A stretch of 41,393 nucleotides of DNA from Chloroflexota bacterium (GTDB taxonomy: Bacteria; Chloroflexota; Limnocylindria; Limnocylindrales; CSP1-4): contig PMBR01000051.1 in assembly GCA_003152995.1 (NCBI GenBank), positions 1 through 41,393 on the forward strand, written 5' to 3'. How positions within the stretch are numbered: position 1 is the stretch's first letter; each line of letters opens with the position of its first letter. This document shows, one piece after another, positions 25,048 through 34,735 of the stretch. Under the pieces are notes generated by a model. It ran no database searches. It saw only the letters and a list, made by a program, of their open reading frames with translations, and was not told where the DNA came from. The position numbers were made by a program, and so were the translations under genes.

Positions 25048-25512
25048 ATGAGAGTGCAGATCGTCAACCGCTACGTCCAGTCTGCAGTGGACGTAATCAC
25101 TAAGGAAACGGGCACGCAGGCGGTTCGCGGGGGCTTGCTCCTGGAGGGCAATCCCTACACCACCGAAGACGTGACCGCCGTGATCGGTATCAGCGGTTCG
25201 CTGACGGGTTCTCTCTACCTTTCGATGGCCGAGCCGACGGCGCTCAAGATGATCGGCGCGATCATCGGCCAGGTAACTACGGAGCTCGACGATCTCGGCC
25301 AGAGCGGCATCGCCGAGATGGCCAACGTTATCGCCGGAGCCGCGGGCGTCGGCCTGTCCGAGGAAGGCATCGAGACGTTGATCAACCCGCCGCTGGTGCT
25401 GGTCGGTCGCGGGGCACGCCTTTCCACGGTCGAGATCCAGCGCCTGGTCGTGCCTATCGCAACCGCATACGGCGAGATCAAGCTCCACGTGGCGCTTCGA
25501 GAGGCAGCGTGA
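25048..25512 (+). CDS. cheX: Chemotaxis phosphatase CheX
   Basis: 154 aa; NRYVQSAVDVITKETG ... LDDLGQSGIAEMANVIAGAAGVGLSEEGIETLINPPLVLVGRG. Confidence 0.9.
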   Translation: MRVQIVNRYVQSAVDVITKETGTQAVRGGLLLEGNPYTTEDVTAVIGISGSLTGSLYLSMAEPTALKMIGAIIGQVTTELDDLGQSGIAEMANVIAGAAGVGLSEEGIETLINPPLVLVGRGARLSTVEIQRLVVPIATAYGEIKLHVALREAA

Positions 25513-25513
25513 A

Positions 25514-27874
25514 ATGCGTCTGACCTTCGATCTGCAGCCAGGCGACGACCGACTGTTCACAGACGAGTCGCTCGAGCAGATCGAGCGCATCGAGCAAGGC
25601 CTGCTCGAACTCGAGCACGGCCTCGATGCCGGCGTGGTCAACGAGGTCTTCCGAGCGGCTCACACCCTGAAGGGCTCGGCGGCCACGATCGGCCATCGGC
25701 GCATGGCCGAGCTGACGCACGCGATGGAGGATCTCTTCGGAGCCTTCCGCAGCGGAACGCTCTACGAGGTCAAGCCCTTCGCCGACGTCCTGCTCGCCAC
25801 CATCGACGTCCTCCGGGCGCTCGTGGCCGAGGTTCAGGAGGGCGAGACGCTGACCGATGCGCCAGAAGCGCTGACCGGGCAGCTGCGTCAGTTGCTTTCG
25901 ACCGCCACGGCCGCGGCCGCGGCCAAATCCTCGACCAGGCCGGCCTCCATAGCTCAGGCGTTTCAACCTGCCGCCGTCCTGCCGCCGGCGGCCCGGACGC
26001 CGGCGCCAGTTTCGGGAGCCGCGGCAGGAACGGGCGCGCCGGCACGACCGGTGGCCGACGTCGCCGCATTCGGCGACGTCGAGAGCGGCGTCACCAACGT
26101 CGCCGTCGTGCCGCTGATCCAGCAGCTCCTATGCGAAGCTCCGGCAGGCTTCGATCCTCGCTCGCTCTTCGTTTGCAGAGTCGACCCGACGAGTGAGTGG
26201 CAGGCGGTCCGGCTCCTGCAACTCGTGATGGAGGTCGAGGAAGCCGGTGCCTTTGTCGGGTCCGCGCCCGGCCGCCAGGAGATCGAGAGCGGCATGGGCG
26301 CCTCGCTCCTGGCCGTGCTTGCCAGGGGTCGGCCGGGGGAGCTGACACAGTTGCGCGGCCGATTGGCCGCCATCGACGATGTCGTGAGCGTGGAGATGAT
26401 CGCCGCGCCGATCGCCGCCGGCCAGGCCGATGTGTCCGGTATGTCCTCCAGCATCGAGATCTTCGGCCCCGGCGAGACCATCCCGCCGCAGGGCGCGGAC
26501 CGCAACGACAACCTCGACGAAGCCCGCTCGCCGAGCCCGCAAGAACGACGTCAGGCCGACCCAGGCGCAGAGGCCCGTGGGCTGCCGCCTGGAGAGCGGA
26601 TGACGGTCGCGGGCGATCGCCTCAAGGCGGCCCAGCAGACCATCCGCATCGATGTCGCCCGCCTCGACGAACTGATGAATCTCGTCGGCGAGCTGGTGGT
26701 GCACAAGACCCGGCTGCAGAGGAGCGCCGCCGATCTTGCGCTTCGGCTTGGCGACGATCCTCTCGCACGCCAGTCCGAGGAGGATTCGCAGCAATTTGCA
26801 CGCATCGCCGGCCAGCTCCAGGACCAGGTCACCGGCCTGCGGATGCTGCCGATCGAGACCGTCTTCAATCGCTTCCCGCGCGTCGTGCGTGACATCGCCG
26901 CCAAGCTCAACAAGGAAGTCCAGCTCATCATCGAGGGCAAGGAGACCGAGCTCGACCGGTCCGTGCTCGAGGAGGTGGGCGACCCGCTGGGCCACCTCGT
27001 CCGCAACGCCCTCGACCACGGAATCGAGTCGCCCGAGGAGCGCATCGCCGCCGGCAAGACGCCTGCGGGCACCGTCCGCCTGACGGCCCGCCACGCCGAC
27101 GGCCGAATTCTGATCACGGTCGAGGATGACGGCCGGGGCATGGACCCCGCGGCACTGCGCCGAGCCGTGGTGAGCAAGGGCCTGATGACGCACGAGATCG
27201 CCGAGTCAGCGAGCGACGACGACATCCTGCGAGTCGTCTTCCTGCCAGGCTTCTCGACGGCCAGTGTGATCACCGAGGTTTCCGGCCGTGGCGTCGGCAT
27301 GGACGTCGTCCGCAACAACATCGAGCGCCTGGGCGGGTGGGTCGATGTCGCGAGCACGTTCGGAGTGGGGTCGAAGGTTTCGCTGTCGCTGCCGCTGACG
27401 CTGGCGATCATCGGCGCCCTGCTCGTCAAGTCGGGCACGCGAGTCTGCGCTCTGCCGCTCACCGGTGTCGTCGAGACGCTGCGCGTCGAACCTCGGTCGT
27501 TCGGCCGAATCCGCGGCCACAACGTTCTTACGCTGCGCAACCGAGTCATCCCGGTCGAGCAGCTCGACAACGCCCTGGGCGACCCACCACGACCGCTCGA
27601 AACGAACGAGCGAGGCTTCGTCAACCTGGTGGTCGTGCGGTCGCGCGGCACCGAGATGGCCCTCGCTGTGGATGCGTTCGTCGGCCAGCACGAGATCGTA
27701 CTCAAGTCCCTGAGCGAGGTCGCCGGCGAGCGCAAGGGTCTGGCCGGAGCCACGATCATGGCGGACGGCACAGTAGGCCTGGTCGTGGACATCGCCGCGC
27801 TGCTGGAGCACACCGCTGTGGTCGGTGCGAAGGTCGCGGCCGCCGTCGCTCATCCGCACGCCAGAGTCGCCTGA
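25514..27874 (+). CDS. cheA: Chemotaxis histidine kinase CheA
   Basis: P1 FRAAHTLKGSAATIGH; H-ATPase GDPLGHLVRNALDHGIESPEER, VEDDGRGMDP, GRGVGMDVVRNNIERLGG; C-terminal CheW-like domain. Confidence 0.97.
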   Translation: MRLTFDLQPGDDRLFTDESLEQIERIEQGLLELEHGLDAGVVNEVFRAAHTLKGSAATIGHRRMAELTHAMEDLFGAFRSGTLYEVKPFADVLLATIDVLRALVAEVQEGETLTDAPEALTGQLRQLLSTATAAAAAKSSTRPASIAQAFQPAAVLPPAARTPAPVSGAAAGTGAPARPVADVAAFGDVESGVTNVAVVPLIQQLLCEAPAGFDPRSLFVCRVDPTSEWQAVRLLQLVMEVEEAGAFVGSAPGRQEIESGMGASLLAVLARGRPGELTQLRGRLAAIDDVVSVEMIAAPIAAGQADVSGMSSSIEIFGPGETIPPQGADRNDNLDEARSPSPQERRQADPGAEARGLPPGERMTVAGDRLKAAQQTIRIDVARLDELMNLVGELVVHKTRLQRSAADLALRLGDDPLARQSEEDSQQFARIAGQLQDQVTGLRMLPIETVFNRFPRVVRDIAAKLNKEVQLIIEGKETELDRSVLEEVGDPLGHLVRNALDHGIESPEERIAAGKTPAGTVRLTARHADGRILITVEDDGRGMDPAALRRAVVSKGLMTHEIAESASDDDILRVVFLPGFSTASVITEVSGRGVGMDVVRNNIERLGGWVDVASTFGVGSKVSLSLPLTLAIIGALLVKSGTRVCALPLTGVVETLRVEPRSFGRIRGHNVLTLRNRVIPVEQLDNALGDPPRPLETNERGFVNLVVVRSRGTEMALAVDAFVGQHEIVLKSLSEVAGERKGLAGATIMADGTVGLVVDIAALLEHTAVVGAKVAAAVAHPHARVA

Positions 27875-27881
27875 CCAGACG

Positions 27882-28925
27882 CTAGCCGGCGACTTTGAGC
27901 GCTCCGACCAGATCGGAGTTGGCGACCTCGCCCGTGACGTTCCCGCCGCTCAGGGCATTCCAGCCGCCCAGCAACCTGATGAACTCGCGGAGCAGCTCGT
28001 CGTTGAACTGGCCGCGCATCGCCACTCGCATGAGGCGCAGGGCGTCGAAGGTGCTCACAGCCGACTTGTACGGCCGGCGAGAGGTCAGCGCATCGAAGGC
28101 ATCGACTATGGCCACTACCTGGGTGTCGATGGCAATCTGATCTTCGAGCCGTGAAGAAGGGTAGCCCGACCCGTCGCAGCGCTCATGGTGCTCGGCGATG
28201 ATGTGGGCATAGGACGGTACGAAGCCCAGGGCTCGGACGATCATGTCGTTGCCGGCCCTTGCGTGACCGCGCATCACCTGCCATTCGAGGGCGTCCAGAG
28301 GCCCGGGCTTGTCGAGGATTCCCTTTGGCACGCGGTTCTTGCCGATGTCGTGGAGGAGGCCCCCGCGGGCCACGTCTCGGATCTCGTCGGGCCCGCCGAT
28401 ATGTGCAAAACGGGCCAGAACGATGCCGTAGACGGCGGAGTTGATGGCGTGTGTGTGCGTCGCCTGGTGCTTCTGCATCGTGGCCACCATCGCCCACACC
28501 AGGTCCTCGTCGGCGAGCATCCGCATCGTGATGCTGTCGATCGCGTTCTGGGTCAGGATCAGTCCGTCATGGTCGAGCGGGCGGTCGCGCATGAAGATCG
28601 GGGCCAGCACCTTGGCCGCGATCGAATACGCAGTCTTGCTGCGCTCGATCGGCGAAATGCGCTGATTGGCGAGCACCCTCGGCAGCGACTCAGCCAGCGC
28701 CCCGTGCAGAAGGTCGGCATCGATGTCGCGCACCAGGAACGACATGCCGCGCTGGGCCCGGGCAACGACGCGCCGCAGATCGCCGCCGCGCATCGCGTAG
28801 AGGACCGGCCGCGGCCCGCGCCAGATATACAGGTCGCAAGGCAGCGTCTCGATATCGGTCAGGACTCGCGCCGGAACGGGCCCGAATCCTGGCGGGGCGG
28901 CTGTCATGACCGGTTGAAATGGCAT
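27882..28925 (-). CDS. HD-GYP domain protein, probable c-di-GMP phosphodiesterase
   Basis: ARGGLLHDIGKNRVPKGILDKPGPLDALEWQVMRGHARAG...HHERCDGSGYPSSRLEDQIAIDTQVVAIVDAFDALTSRRPYKSA. Confidence 0.93.
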   Translation of the reverse strand: MPFQPVMTAAPPGFGPVPARVLTDIETLPCDLYIWRGPRPVLYAMRGGDLRRVVARAQRGMSFLVRDIDADLLHGALAESLPRVLANQRISPIERSKTAYSIAAKVLAPIFMRDRPLDHDGLILTQNAIDSITMRMLADEDLVWAMVATMQKHQATHTHAINSAVYGIVLARFAHIGGPDEIRDVARGGLLHDIGKNRVPKGILDKPGPLDALEWQVMRGHARAGNDMIVRALGFVPSYAHIIAEHHERCDGSGYPSSRLEDQIAIDTQVVAIVDAFDALTSRRPYKSAVSTFDALRLMRVAMRGQFNDELLREFIRLLGGWNALSGGNVTGEVANSDLVGALKVAG

Positions 28926-29006
28926 GTCTGCTCGAAAAATGGCGGGCGCTGGTTGCTCACGAGAGTTGTCGGTGCCGCTCCAAACCCCTTTAGATCGGCG
29001 ACGCGG

Positions 29007-29033
29007 TCAAATCAGGCGCCGGACCGCCGATAC
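29007..29033 (+). promoter_or_regulatory. Candidate sigma28-like promoter (TCAAATCA-N11-GCCGATAC) for cheR
   Basis: Good match to sigma28 -10 with 11-bp spacing; ATG 8 nt after the -10. Confidence 0.6.
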
Positions 29034-29041
29034 CTCTCTCG

Positions 29042-29884
29042 ATGGAAACGCCTCACCGCCCGCACGGACCTGCCCGGTTTGCGGCCTTCGCGCCGGTCCC
29101 GGAGCTGGACACGGTCGCGTACGACAGGCTCGCCAGAGAGGTTCGTGGCCTGCTGGGGATCGACCTGACCCAGTACAAGCCGGCCCAGGTCTGGCGCCGG
29201 GTGAACGGTTTCGCCACGGCCCGGGGACTCCCCGACCCGGACGCCCTGGTCGCCAAAGCCCGCCACGATTCGGTGCTTCGGCAGGCCTTCCTGGACATGC
29301 TGACGATCAACGTCAGCGAGTTCTTCCGGAACCCCGAGGCCTGGCAAATGCTCGCCGATCGGTATCTGAAGCCGATGCTGCACAACCAGCTCATGGTGAG
29401 GATCTGGAGCGCCGGCTGCTCGCTCGGGTACGAGCCATTCACGCTGGCGATGCTCTCTCGAGAGATCGCACCGACCGTGACGGTTCGGATCCTGGCCACG
29501 GACCTCGACGACACGACCCTGTCGCGAGCGAGGAACGCGACCTACACCGAGGCTCAGATGGCCGGCGTCTCGGAGGCGCGCCGAGCGCATTTCTTCCGCC
29601 GCGACGGAGACAAGTGGGAGGTCAAGCCCGAGCTGGCGGCCATGGTCACATTCAGGCGGCACGATCTTCTCAAGGATGCCTGCGACAAGGCGTTCGACGT
29701 GATCTGCTGCCGCAACGTGGTCATCTACTTCACGGAGCCGGCCAAGGCGGACCTGTACACGCGCTTCTGCGACTCGCTGCGGCCTGGCGGGGTCCTGTTC
29801 CTGGGGGCGACCGAGTCCATCCCGAACGTCCGGCAGCTTGGTCTCGAACCTGCCGGACTGACTTTCTACAAGCGGCCCGGGTAG
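29042..29884 (+). CDS. cheR: Chemotaxis protein methyltransferase CheR
   Basis: 280 aa; LTINVSEFFRNPEAWQML, IWSAGCSLGYEPFTLAMLSRE, FDVICCRNVVIYFTEPAKADLYTRFCDSLRPGGVLFLGATESI. Confidence 0.95.
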   Translation: METPHRPHGPARFAAFAPVPELDTVAYDRLAREVRGLLGIDLTQYKPAQVWRRVNGFATARGLPDPDALVAKARHDSVLRQAFLDMLTINVSEFFRNPEAWQMLADRYLKPMLHNQLMVRIWSAGCSLGYEPFTLAMLSREIAPTVTVRILATDLDDTTLSRARNATYTEAQMAGVSEARRAHFFRRDGDKWEVKPELAAMVTFRRHDLLKDACDKAFDVICCRNVVIYFTEPAKADLYTRFCDSLRPGGVLFLGATESIPNVRQLGLEPAGLTFYKRPG

Positions 29885-30040
29885 GCTCCCCTGCCGGCGC
29901 CAGGACGCCGGCCGCGCGAGCCAGGGCAACGGGGCCGTCCACGGCGCGGAAGTCAGCCGGAGGCCCCTACTGGGTCCTGCCCAAGACCATGCAAACTCCG
30001 CATGCCAGATCCGTCGGGCGTGGGCTAACCTCCGGGGCGT

Positions 30041-30484
30041 ATGACAACTCTCACACCGCTTCACGCCGGAAGTCGCTCGCCGTCCGTCCTGGTCGTGGAC
30101 GATGACGAGTACGTCCACGGCGCACTGGAAGCCGCCCTGCGCGGCCTGAGGGTCCATCTTCTGACAGCCCACACGGCTGCCGAAGGAGAAGCGCTTGCGC
30201 TCGCGCACCGGCCCTTGCTGGCCATCGTGGATGTGGGTCTACCGGACAGAGACGGTTACCGTCTGACCGCCGACCTGCGCCGGTGCCCCACGCTGTCGGG
30301 CATGCGGGTCCTGATCCTGACCGGCCAATCGCCCGACGAGGCGGCAGCTCGAGACTCGGGCGCCAATGGCCTCATCCTCAAGCCGTTCCGGCTGCATCAC
30401 TTCCTCGATCTGGTGCGCGAGCAGCTTGGTTCGCGTGACCGCGACGAGGCGCACATGCCGGCAGTGCTGGCCCGCGGCGCCTGA
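30041..30484 (+). CDS. Single-domain response regulator
   Basis: VLVVDDDEYVHGALEAAL...LLAIVDVGLPDRDGYRLTADLR...VLILTGQ...GLILKPFRLHHFLDLV. Confidence 0.9.
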   Translation: MTTLTPLHAGSRSPSVLVVDDDEYVHGALEAALRGLRVHLLTAHTAAEGEALALAHRPLLAIVDVGLPDRDGYRLTADLRRCPTLSGMRVLILTGQSPDEAAARDSGANGLILKPFRLHHFLDLVREQLGSRDRDEAHMPAVLARGA

Positions 30485-30559
30485 CCTACCGCTGCGTACG
30501 GCGCTTCAGCCCCAATCCAGGATCGGCCTCTCGGGTATTCGATTCGCCGGCGTCTGCCG

Positions 30560-31483
30560 TCACCGACCTTGCCAACCTCGAACCGTGGCTGCGGGGCGCT
30601 CGTCGATCTCTGAGAACGACGTCAAGACGACGAGGCCCTGCCGCGTCCTGACCAGCAGCTTCCCGTCGTAGGCCAAGGCCAGCGACCCCGGAGCCAGCGC
30701 CTCGAATTCGGCCAGCAGCGCCGGATGTCGCGCCGCACGCGCCTCGAACACCCTGATCGCTCGGGTCCCAATCCGACAGCTCACGCCCTGAGTCCGAACG
30801 CCGAACGATCGGACGCGCCTCAGGATATCGTCGTCGTCCATCGCGGCGAGGTCAATGTGCATGTCCTCATCTCGTCGGGAGTAGTACGACCCGGCGCCGG
30901 CCTGGTCTTCTCCCACGTAGCCGAAGGCCGAGTCGATCATGGTGCACATTCCCGCCCGGAAGACCGTCGCTTCGAGCCGGAAGACCATGTGGTAGAGGAG
31001 TCCAAGGTCAAGGTCGTCGCTTACCTCAATTCGCTCCTGTCGTATGAGCCGCCCGGAGTCCACGCCGACGCCCATGTGATGCATCGTCGCGCCCACACGC
31101 CTCCGCCCGTTGAGGAGGGCGCCGTTGAGCGGGTGCAGGCCTCGCATCTCCGGCAGCGGTGATGGATGAACGTTCAGGAAGACGCGTCCAGGCCGGGCCA
31201 GCCTGCTCACCGGCAGGACGATCGGGCAGCCGTTCGACACCAGCACATCGAACGGCGTGCGTGCCAGCTCTTCGACGAGCCGCGCGCTGTCGGCCGGCGC
31301 GAACGTCTCGAAGTCTCGACCGAGCTCCCTCAACCGCTCCTCGAAATAGCTACCTGAGACGGCCCAGGTCCACTCGATTTCCAACTCCGCGAAGCTAAGG
31401 GCAGCCTCGAACACGAGCGGTCGGTTGCCCACGAATAGCACCCGCCGGAGCGATGGTCGGGTCCCGGCCCGTCTCGTCGTCAC
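30560..31483 (-). CDS. Formyltransferase family protein (methionyl-tRNA/sugar N-formyltransferase fold)
   Basis: VLFVGNRPLVFEAALSF..., VFLNVHPSPLPEMRGLHPLNGALLNGRRRVGATMHHMGVGVDSGRLIRQERIEV; start uncertain, GTG at 31483 chosen just after the upstream stop. Confidence 0.85.
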   Translation of the reverse strand: MTTRRAGTRPSLRRVLFVGNRPLVFEAALSFAELEIEWTWAVSGSYFEERLRELGRDFETFAPADSARLVEELARTPFDVLVSNGCPIVLPVSRLARPGRVFLNVHPSPLPEMRGLHPLNGALLNGRRRVGATMHHMGVGVDSGRLIRQERIEVSDDLDLGLLYHMVFRLEATVFRAGMCTMIDSAFGYVGEDQAGAGSYYSRRDEDMHIDLAAMDDDDILRRVRSFGVRTQGVSCRIGTRAIRVFEARAARHPALLAEFEALAPGSLALAYDGKLLVRTRQGLVVLTSFSEIDERPAATVRGWQGR

Positions 31484-31493
31484 CTCCGCACCT

Positions 31494-32489
31494 CTATCCG
31501 TACTCGCCGGCCCGATAGGCTGGGAAGTAGTCCACCGAGTTGCGGCCGGCGGCAAGTCGACCAGTCGCCGCCCGCGTTAGCGATCCGTACCGCTCGGGAG
31601 ACAGAATTCGCCCGCACAGGTACGCGAGCCTGGAGCCCGTGGCCCAGCCGGCCTTGAATTCTGTGAGGCCGTCGCGGGCCTGTGCTTCGCCGATCCCGGC
31701 TCCGCCGCCGAGATCAAGCCAGCGGAGGCGGCCTCGGAAGTGCTCCAGCGCCGCCCAGTGAAGCGCGTACGCCGCGCCAAGCGAGTAGCCGCTCTCGGTC
31801 GTTGCGGCCAGATGGCTGTACGCGACACCGCCGGAGTTTCCTTCCGAATCCTCGAGGCAGATCGAGCCTTCCGGCCGCGATGGCGCGTACCAGAGATGCT
31901 CCCCCACTACCGTCTCGCCGTGGAGTGCTCGAAACAAGACCACTCCCGGCACGCGCATCTGGGCGTCGAAGGCCGCGGCCGAGAAGCTCCTGATTCCCTC
32001 GATTCCGTGGCGCGCGATGAGCCCCGAATACAGCCGGGTCCACTCCTCGACATGAGCCTCGGGCTTCGTGCTGACCTCTACCCGGAGTTCCCTCAGTGCC
32101 CGCCGCGCGTAATAGCGATGATGTTTCGACGCGACCGCTCGGTCCGATTCGGCCAGATCGACCACGAAATGCTTCTTGAACCGCCTGACCACGTCGAAGA
32201 TGCTCTTCAAGAGCGCTTCGTCATAAGCGCCGAAAGGATCCGTCACGAGAGTCACCGAGACGAGGCGGCCGGCCAGAGAGTCCAGGTCCGCGCGGAGCGC
32301 GGGCCAGTCGCCGCAGGCAAACAAGGGGTAGGGACCAATCGCGTCGCGCTCTTCGGTGCCGGGAATCGGTCGCTCGAGGAGCCATCCACGGCTCGCATCC
32401 AGGGCTATCGGCCGGCCGAACTCAGCAAGGGCGCGGGCATATGCAGGATGGGCGTAGCCCACCGGCCCGAAACCTCCCCCTGCGGTCAC
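31494..32489 (-). CDS. FemAB/BioF2-like GNAT acyltransferase
   Basis: SDRAVASKHHRYYARRALRELRVEVSTKP..., VVGEHLWYAP, GLTEFKAGWATGSRLAYLCGRIL; probable GTG start at 32489 overlapping the upstream gene by 4 bp. Confidence 0.7.
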   Translation of the reverse strand: MTAGGGFGPVGYAHPAYARALAEFGRPIALDASRGWLLERPIPGTEERDAIGPYPLFACGDWPALRADLDSLAGRLVSVTLVTDPFGAYDEALLKSIFDVVRRFKKHFVVDLAESDRAVASKHHRYYARRALRELRVEVSTKPEAHVEEWTRLYSGLIARHGIEGIRSFSAAAFDAQMRVPGVVLFRALHGETVVGEHLWYAPSRPEGSICLEDSEGNSGGVAYSHLAATTESGYSLGAAYALHWAALEHFRGRLRWLDLGGGAGIGEAQARDGLTEFKAGWATGSRLAYLCGRILSPERYGSLTRAATGRLAAGRNSVDYFPAYRAGEYG

Positions 32490-33535
32490 GTCCTGCCTTC
32501 TTCGGCAGCGACGATCGACGCGATCAAATCCATGTCGGCTTCGTCGTACCGCTGATCGCACGGCAGCGTCAGGATCCTCGACGACAGGGCGTGACTGGCC
32601 ACGAAGCTGGACGGTACGAAGGTTTCGATCTGCCAATGGGTCGGCGCGAAGATCTCGTGCGCGAAAAGGGCCTGGCGGACTCGGTCGCGGCCACTCAGCC
32701 GTACCGGAAACCCCAGCGGCACGACCTCATCGGGGAGCCGCGGGAACAACGCCAGCGCGGTCAGGGCAGAGGCGAGTCGAAGGTAATTCGCCCGTCGCCG
32801 CTCGGCCACGTCCGCGTAGTCGATCGCCCCGGACAGGAGGCGGTACGAGAGCTCGCTCATGGCGTACGGTCCCACCGGGGCCCCGTCCTCAGCCCGACGA
32901 AACAGGCCATACCAGTCGCGATCTCCGGACCCCCTATCGAAAGCGGCTCGGCGACGCGCGGCCTCGAGGGCGAGGCACCACCAATCGTCGGGAGGCGGAA
33001 CCATGGCCGGTCGGTTCAGCGTGCGTGACCGGAAACCGAGGATCCCCCCATCCGGCACGCCTACGAACTTGCGTGGGCTGAACACCACCGCATCTGCGTT
33101 GGAGCCGGCGCCAGAGGTCAGGAGCGCCTGGCTCGCATCCTCCAGCAGGAAAGCCCCGCGATCGCGGGCGGCGGCCATGAGTCCGTCGGGGGCTATGAAC
33201 CCGAAATAGTCGATGACGACGACGACGTCACCAGCTCCGACCTCGTCGAGCCATGTCAGGCCTGCGGGTTGCAGGGCCTCACCGACCGGATACCAGGCCA
33301 CAGGGACGCCGCCGCGGCTCACGCCGTCCAGAAGCGCCGCGCACAGGTAGGACGGTAGCCAGACACGCCCGGGGTGCAAGGCCTCCACGAGGATGGCCAC
33401 AGCGGATCGGGCGTTGACCGTTGCCAGGAACGAGCCGGACAGGAAGCCCGGCAGAGGTCGCGCGGCAGATCGTCGCTCCGCAGCCGCGCCGGCGTCGGCC
33501 AGGCCGAAGAGTCCGCCGATCAGGCCGCTCGACAC
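32486..33535 (-). CDS. Divergent DegT/DnrJ/EryC1-type PLP aminotransferase
   Basis: WLPSYLCAALLDGVSRGGVPVAWYPV, GAFLLEDASQAL, VVFSPRKFVGVPDGGILGF (probable PLP lysine). Confidence 0.75.
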   Translation of the reverse strand: MSSGLIGGLFGLADAGAAAERRSAARPLPGFLSGSFLATVNARSAVAILVEALHPGRVWLPSYLCAALLDGVSRGGVPVAWYPVGEALQPAGLTWLDEVGAGDVVVVIDYFGFIAPDGLMAAARDRGAFLLEDASQALLTSGAGSNADAVVFSPRKFVGVPDGGILGFRSRTLNRPAMVPPPDDWWCLALEAARRRAAFDRGSGDRDWYGLFRRAEDGAPVGPYAMSELSYRLLSGAIDYADVAERRRANYLRLASALTALALFPRLPDEVVPLGFPVRLSGRDRVRQALFAHEIFAPTHWQIETFVPSSFVASHALSSRILTLPCDQRYDEADMDLIASIVAAEEGRT

Positions 33536-33544
33536 CGACGCTCC

Positions 33545-34735
33545 TCAGGCGGCATGTTGCGGGCATCCTTCGACGGCGATCGCGTCGCGGCGTCGCGAGC
33601 GAACGGCCACGGGTCGCGCGAGTGCCTTTTCGATGATCGAACACACGAGACCTCGTTCCGCGTCGGTCAACTCTTCGAACAACGGGATGCAGAGGATTCG
33701 CGAGTATGCGGACTCGGTGACCGGCAGCGGTCCGTCGACGAAGGCACGGTAAGCCGGCATCGTGTGGCATGGGCGGAAGTAGCGCTTCGTCTGGACGCCT
33801 CGGTCGGCGAGGCTGGCCTCGACGCGATCGCGCGTGAACCCGTCCTGAAACAAGACCGCGAAGTCCTTGTAGGTGCTCCGATCCGCCGACGACACCCGCT
33901 GAACGGAGATCCCAGGCAGCGCCGCGAGCCAATCGCGGTACGCGACGACGTGGCGAAACCGCGCGGCCAGCGCATCCTCCACGCGCTTCATGGTCAGAAG
34001 CCCGAGCGCCGCATGGAGTTCGGAGAGTTTGCCGTTGAGACCGACGAAGCGTGAAACGTAGTCGTTCTGGAAGCCGTAGGCGCGCAGGTATCGGATCCTC
34101 TCGGCCAGCTCCGGGTCGTTGGTGGCCACCATCCCGCCCTCGCCGGACGTGACAGGCTTGGTCGCCGAGAGGCTGAAGACCTCCGCCGTTCCGAACGTGC
34201 CCACATGCTTCCCGTCATGCAGAGAGCCGTATCCGTGTGCTGCATCGAAGAGGAGCGGTATCCCGGCTTGCGCCGCAAGGCCGACGAGTGCGTCGATGTC
34301 GGCGGGGTTGCCGAACACATGCGTAGCGACGATGGCCCCGACGCCCTCCAGACGACGACTGATCGCCCGCGAGTCGACGTTGAGCGTCTCCGGATCGATG
34401 TCCACGAAGACGGGCCGGTGGCCGTTCCACAGGATGGCATTGACCGTCGAGTTGAAGGTGAATGAAGGCACCAGAACGCGGCTCGCCGGAGGCAAGTCGA
34501 GAGCGCGAACGGCGAGCATGAGCGCCACGTCTCCGCTGGACGCCGAGAGCAGGTAGCGGGCGCCCAGATACGCTCGGCTCTGATTCTCCAACTCGACCGC
34601 CAGGGGTCCGAAGTTGGAGAGCATTCGGCTGGACCAGATCCTGTCGAGCTGTTGCACGTACTCGCCAAGCGGGGGAAGCCACGGCCTGGTTATGGGAATC
34701 GAGTAGCCGGCGGGCGGCGTGTGCCCGGGTCTCAT
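33545..34735 (-). CDS. DegT/DnrJ/EryC1/StrS aminotransferase
   Basis: ITRPWLPPLGEYVQQLDRIWSSRMLSNFGPLAVELENQ..., IPLLFDAAHGYGS, VFSLSATKPVTSGEGGMVATND; start ATG at 34735. Confidence 0.93.
   Translation of the reverse strand: MRPGHTPPAGYSIPITRPWLPPLGEYVQQLDRIWSSRMLSNFGPLAVELENQSRAYLGARYLLSASSGDVALMLAVRALDLPPASRVLVPSFTFNSTVNAILWNGHRPVFVDIDPETLNVDSRAISRRLEGVGAIVATHVFGNPADIDALVGLAAQAGIPLLFDAAHGYGSLHDGKHVGTFGTAEVFSLSATKPVTSGEGGMVATNDPELAERIRYLRAYGFQNDYVSRFVGLNGKLSELHAALGLLTMKRVEDALAARFRHVVAYRDWLAALPGISVQRVSSADRSTYKDFAVLFQDGFTRDRVEASLADRGVQTKRYFRPCHTMPAYRAFVDGPLPVTESAYSRILCIPLFEELTDAERGLVCSIIEKALARPVAVRSRRRDAIAVEGCPQHAA

Noticed and set aside
28992-28999. GCCGATCT on minus as a sigma28 -10 for the HD-GYP gene
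   Set aside because: No TCAA/TAAA-like -35 at 11-12 bp spacing
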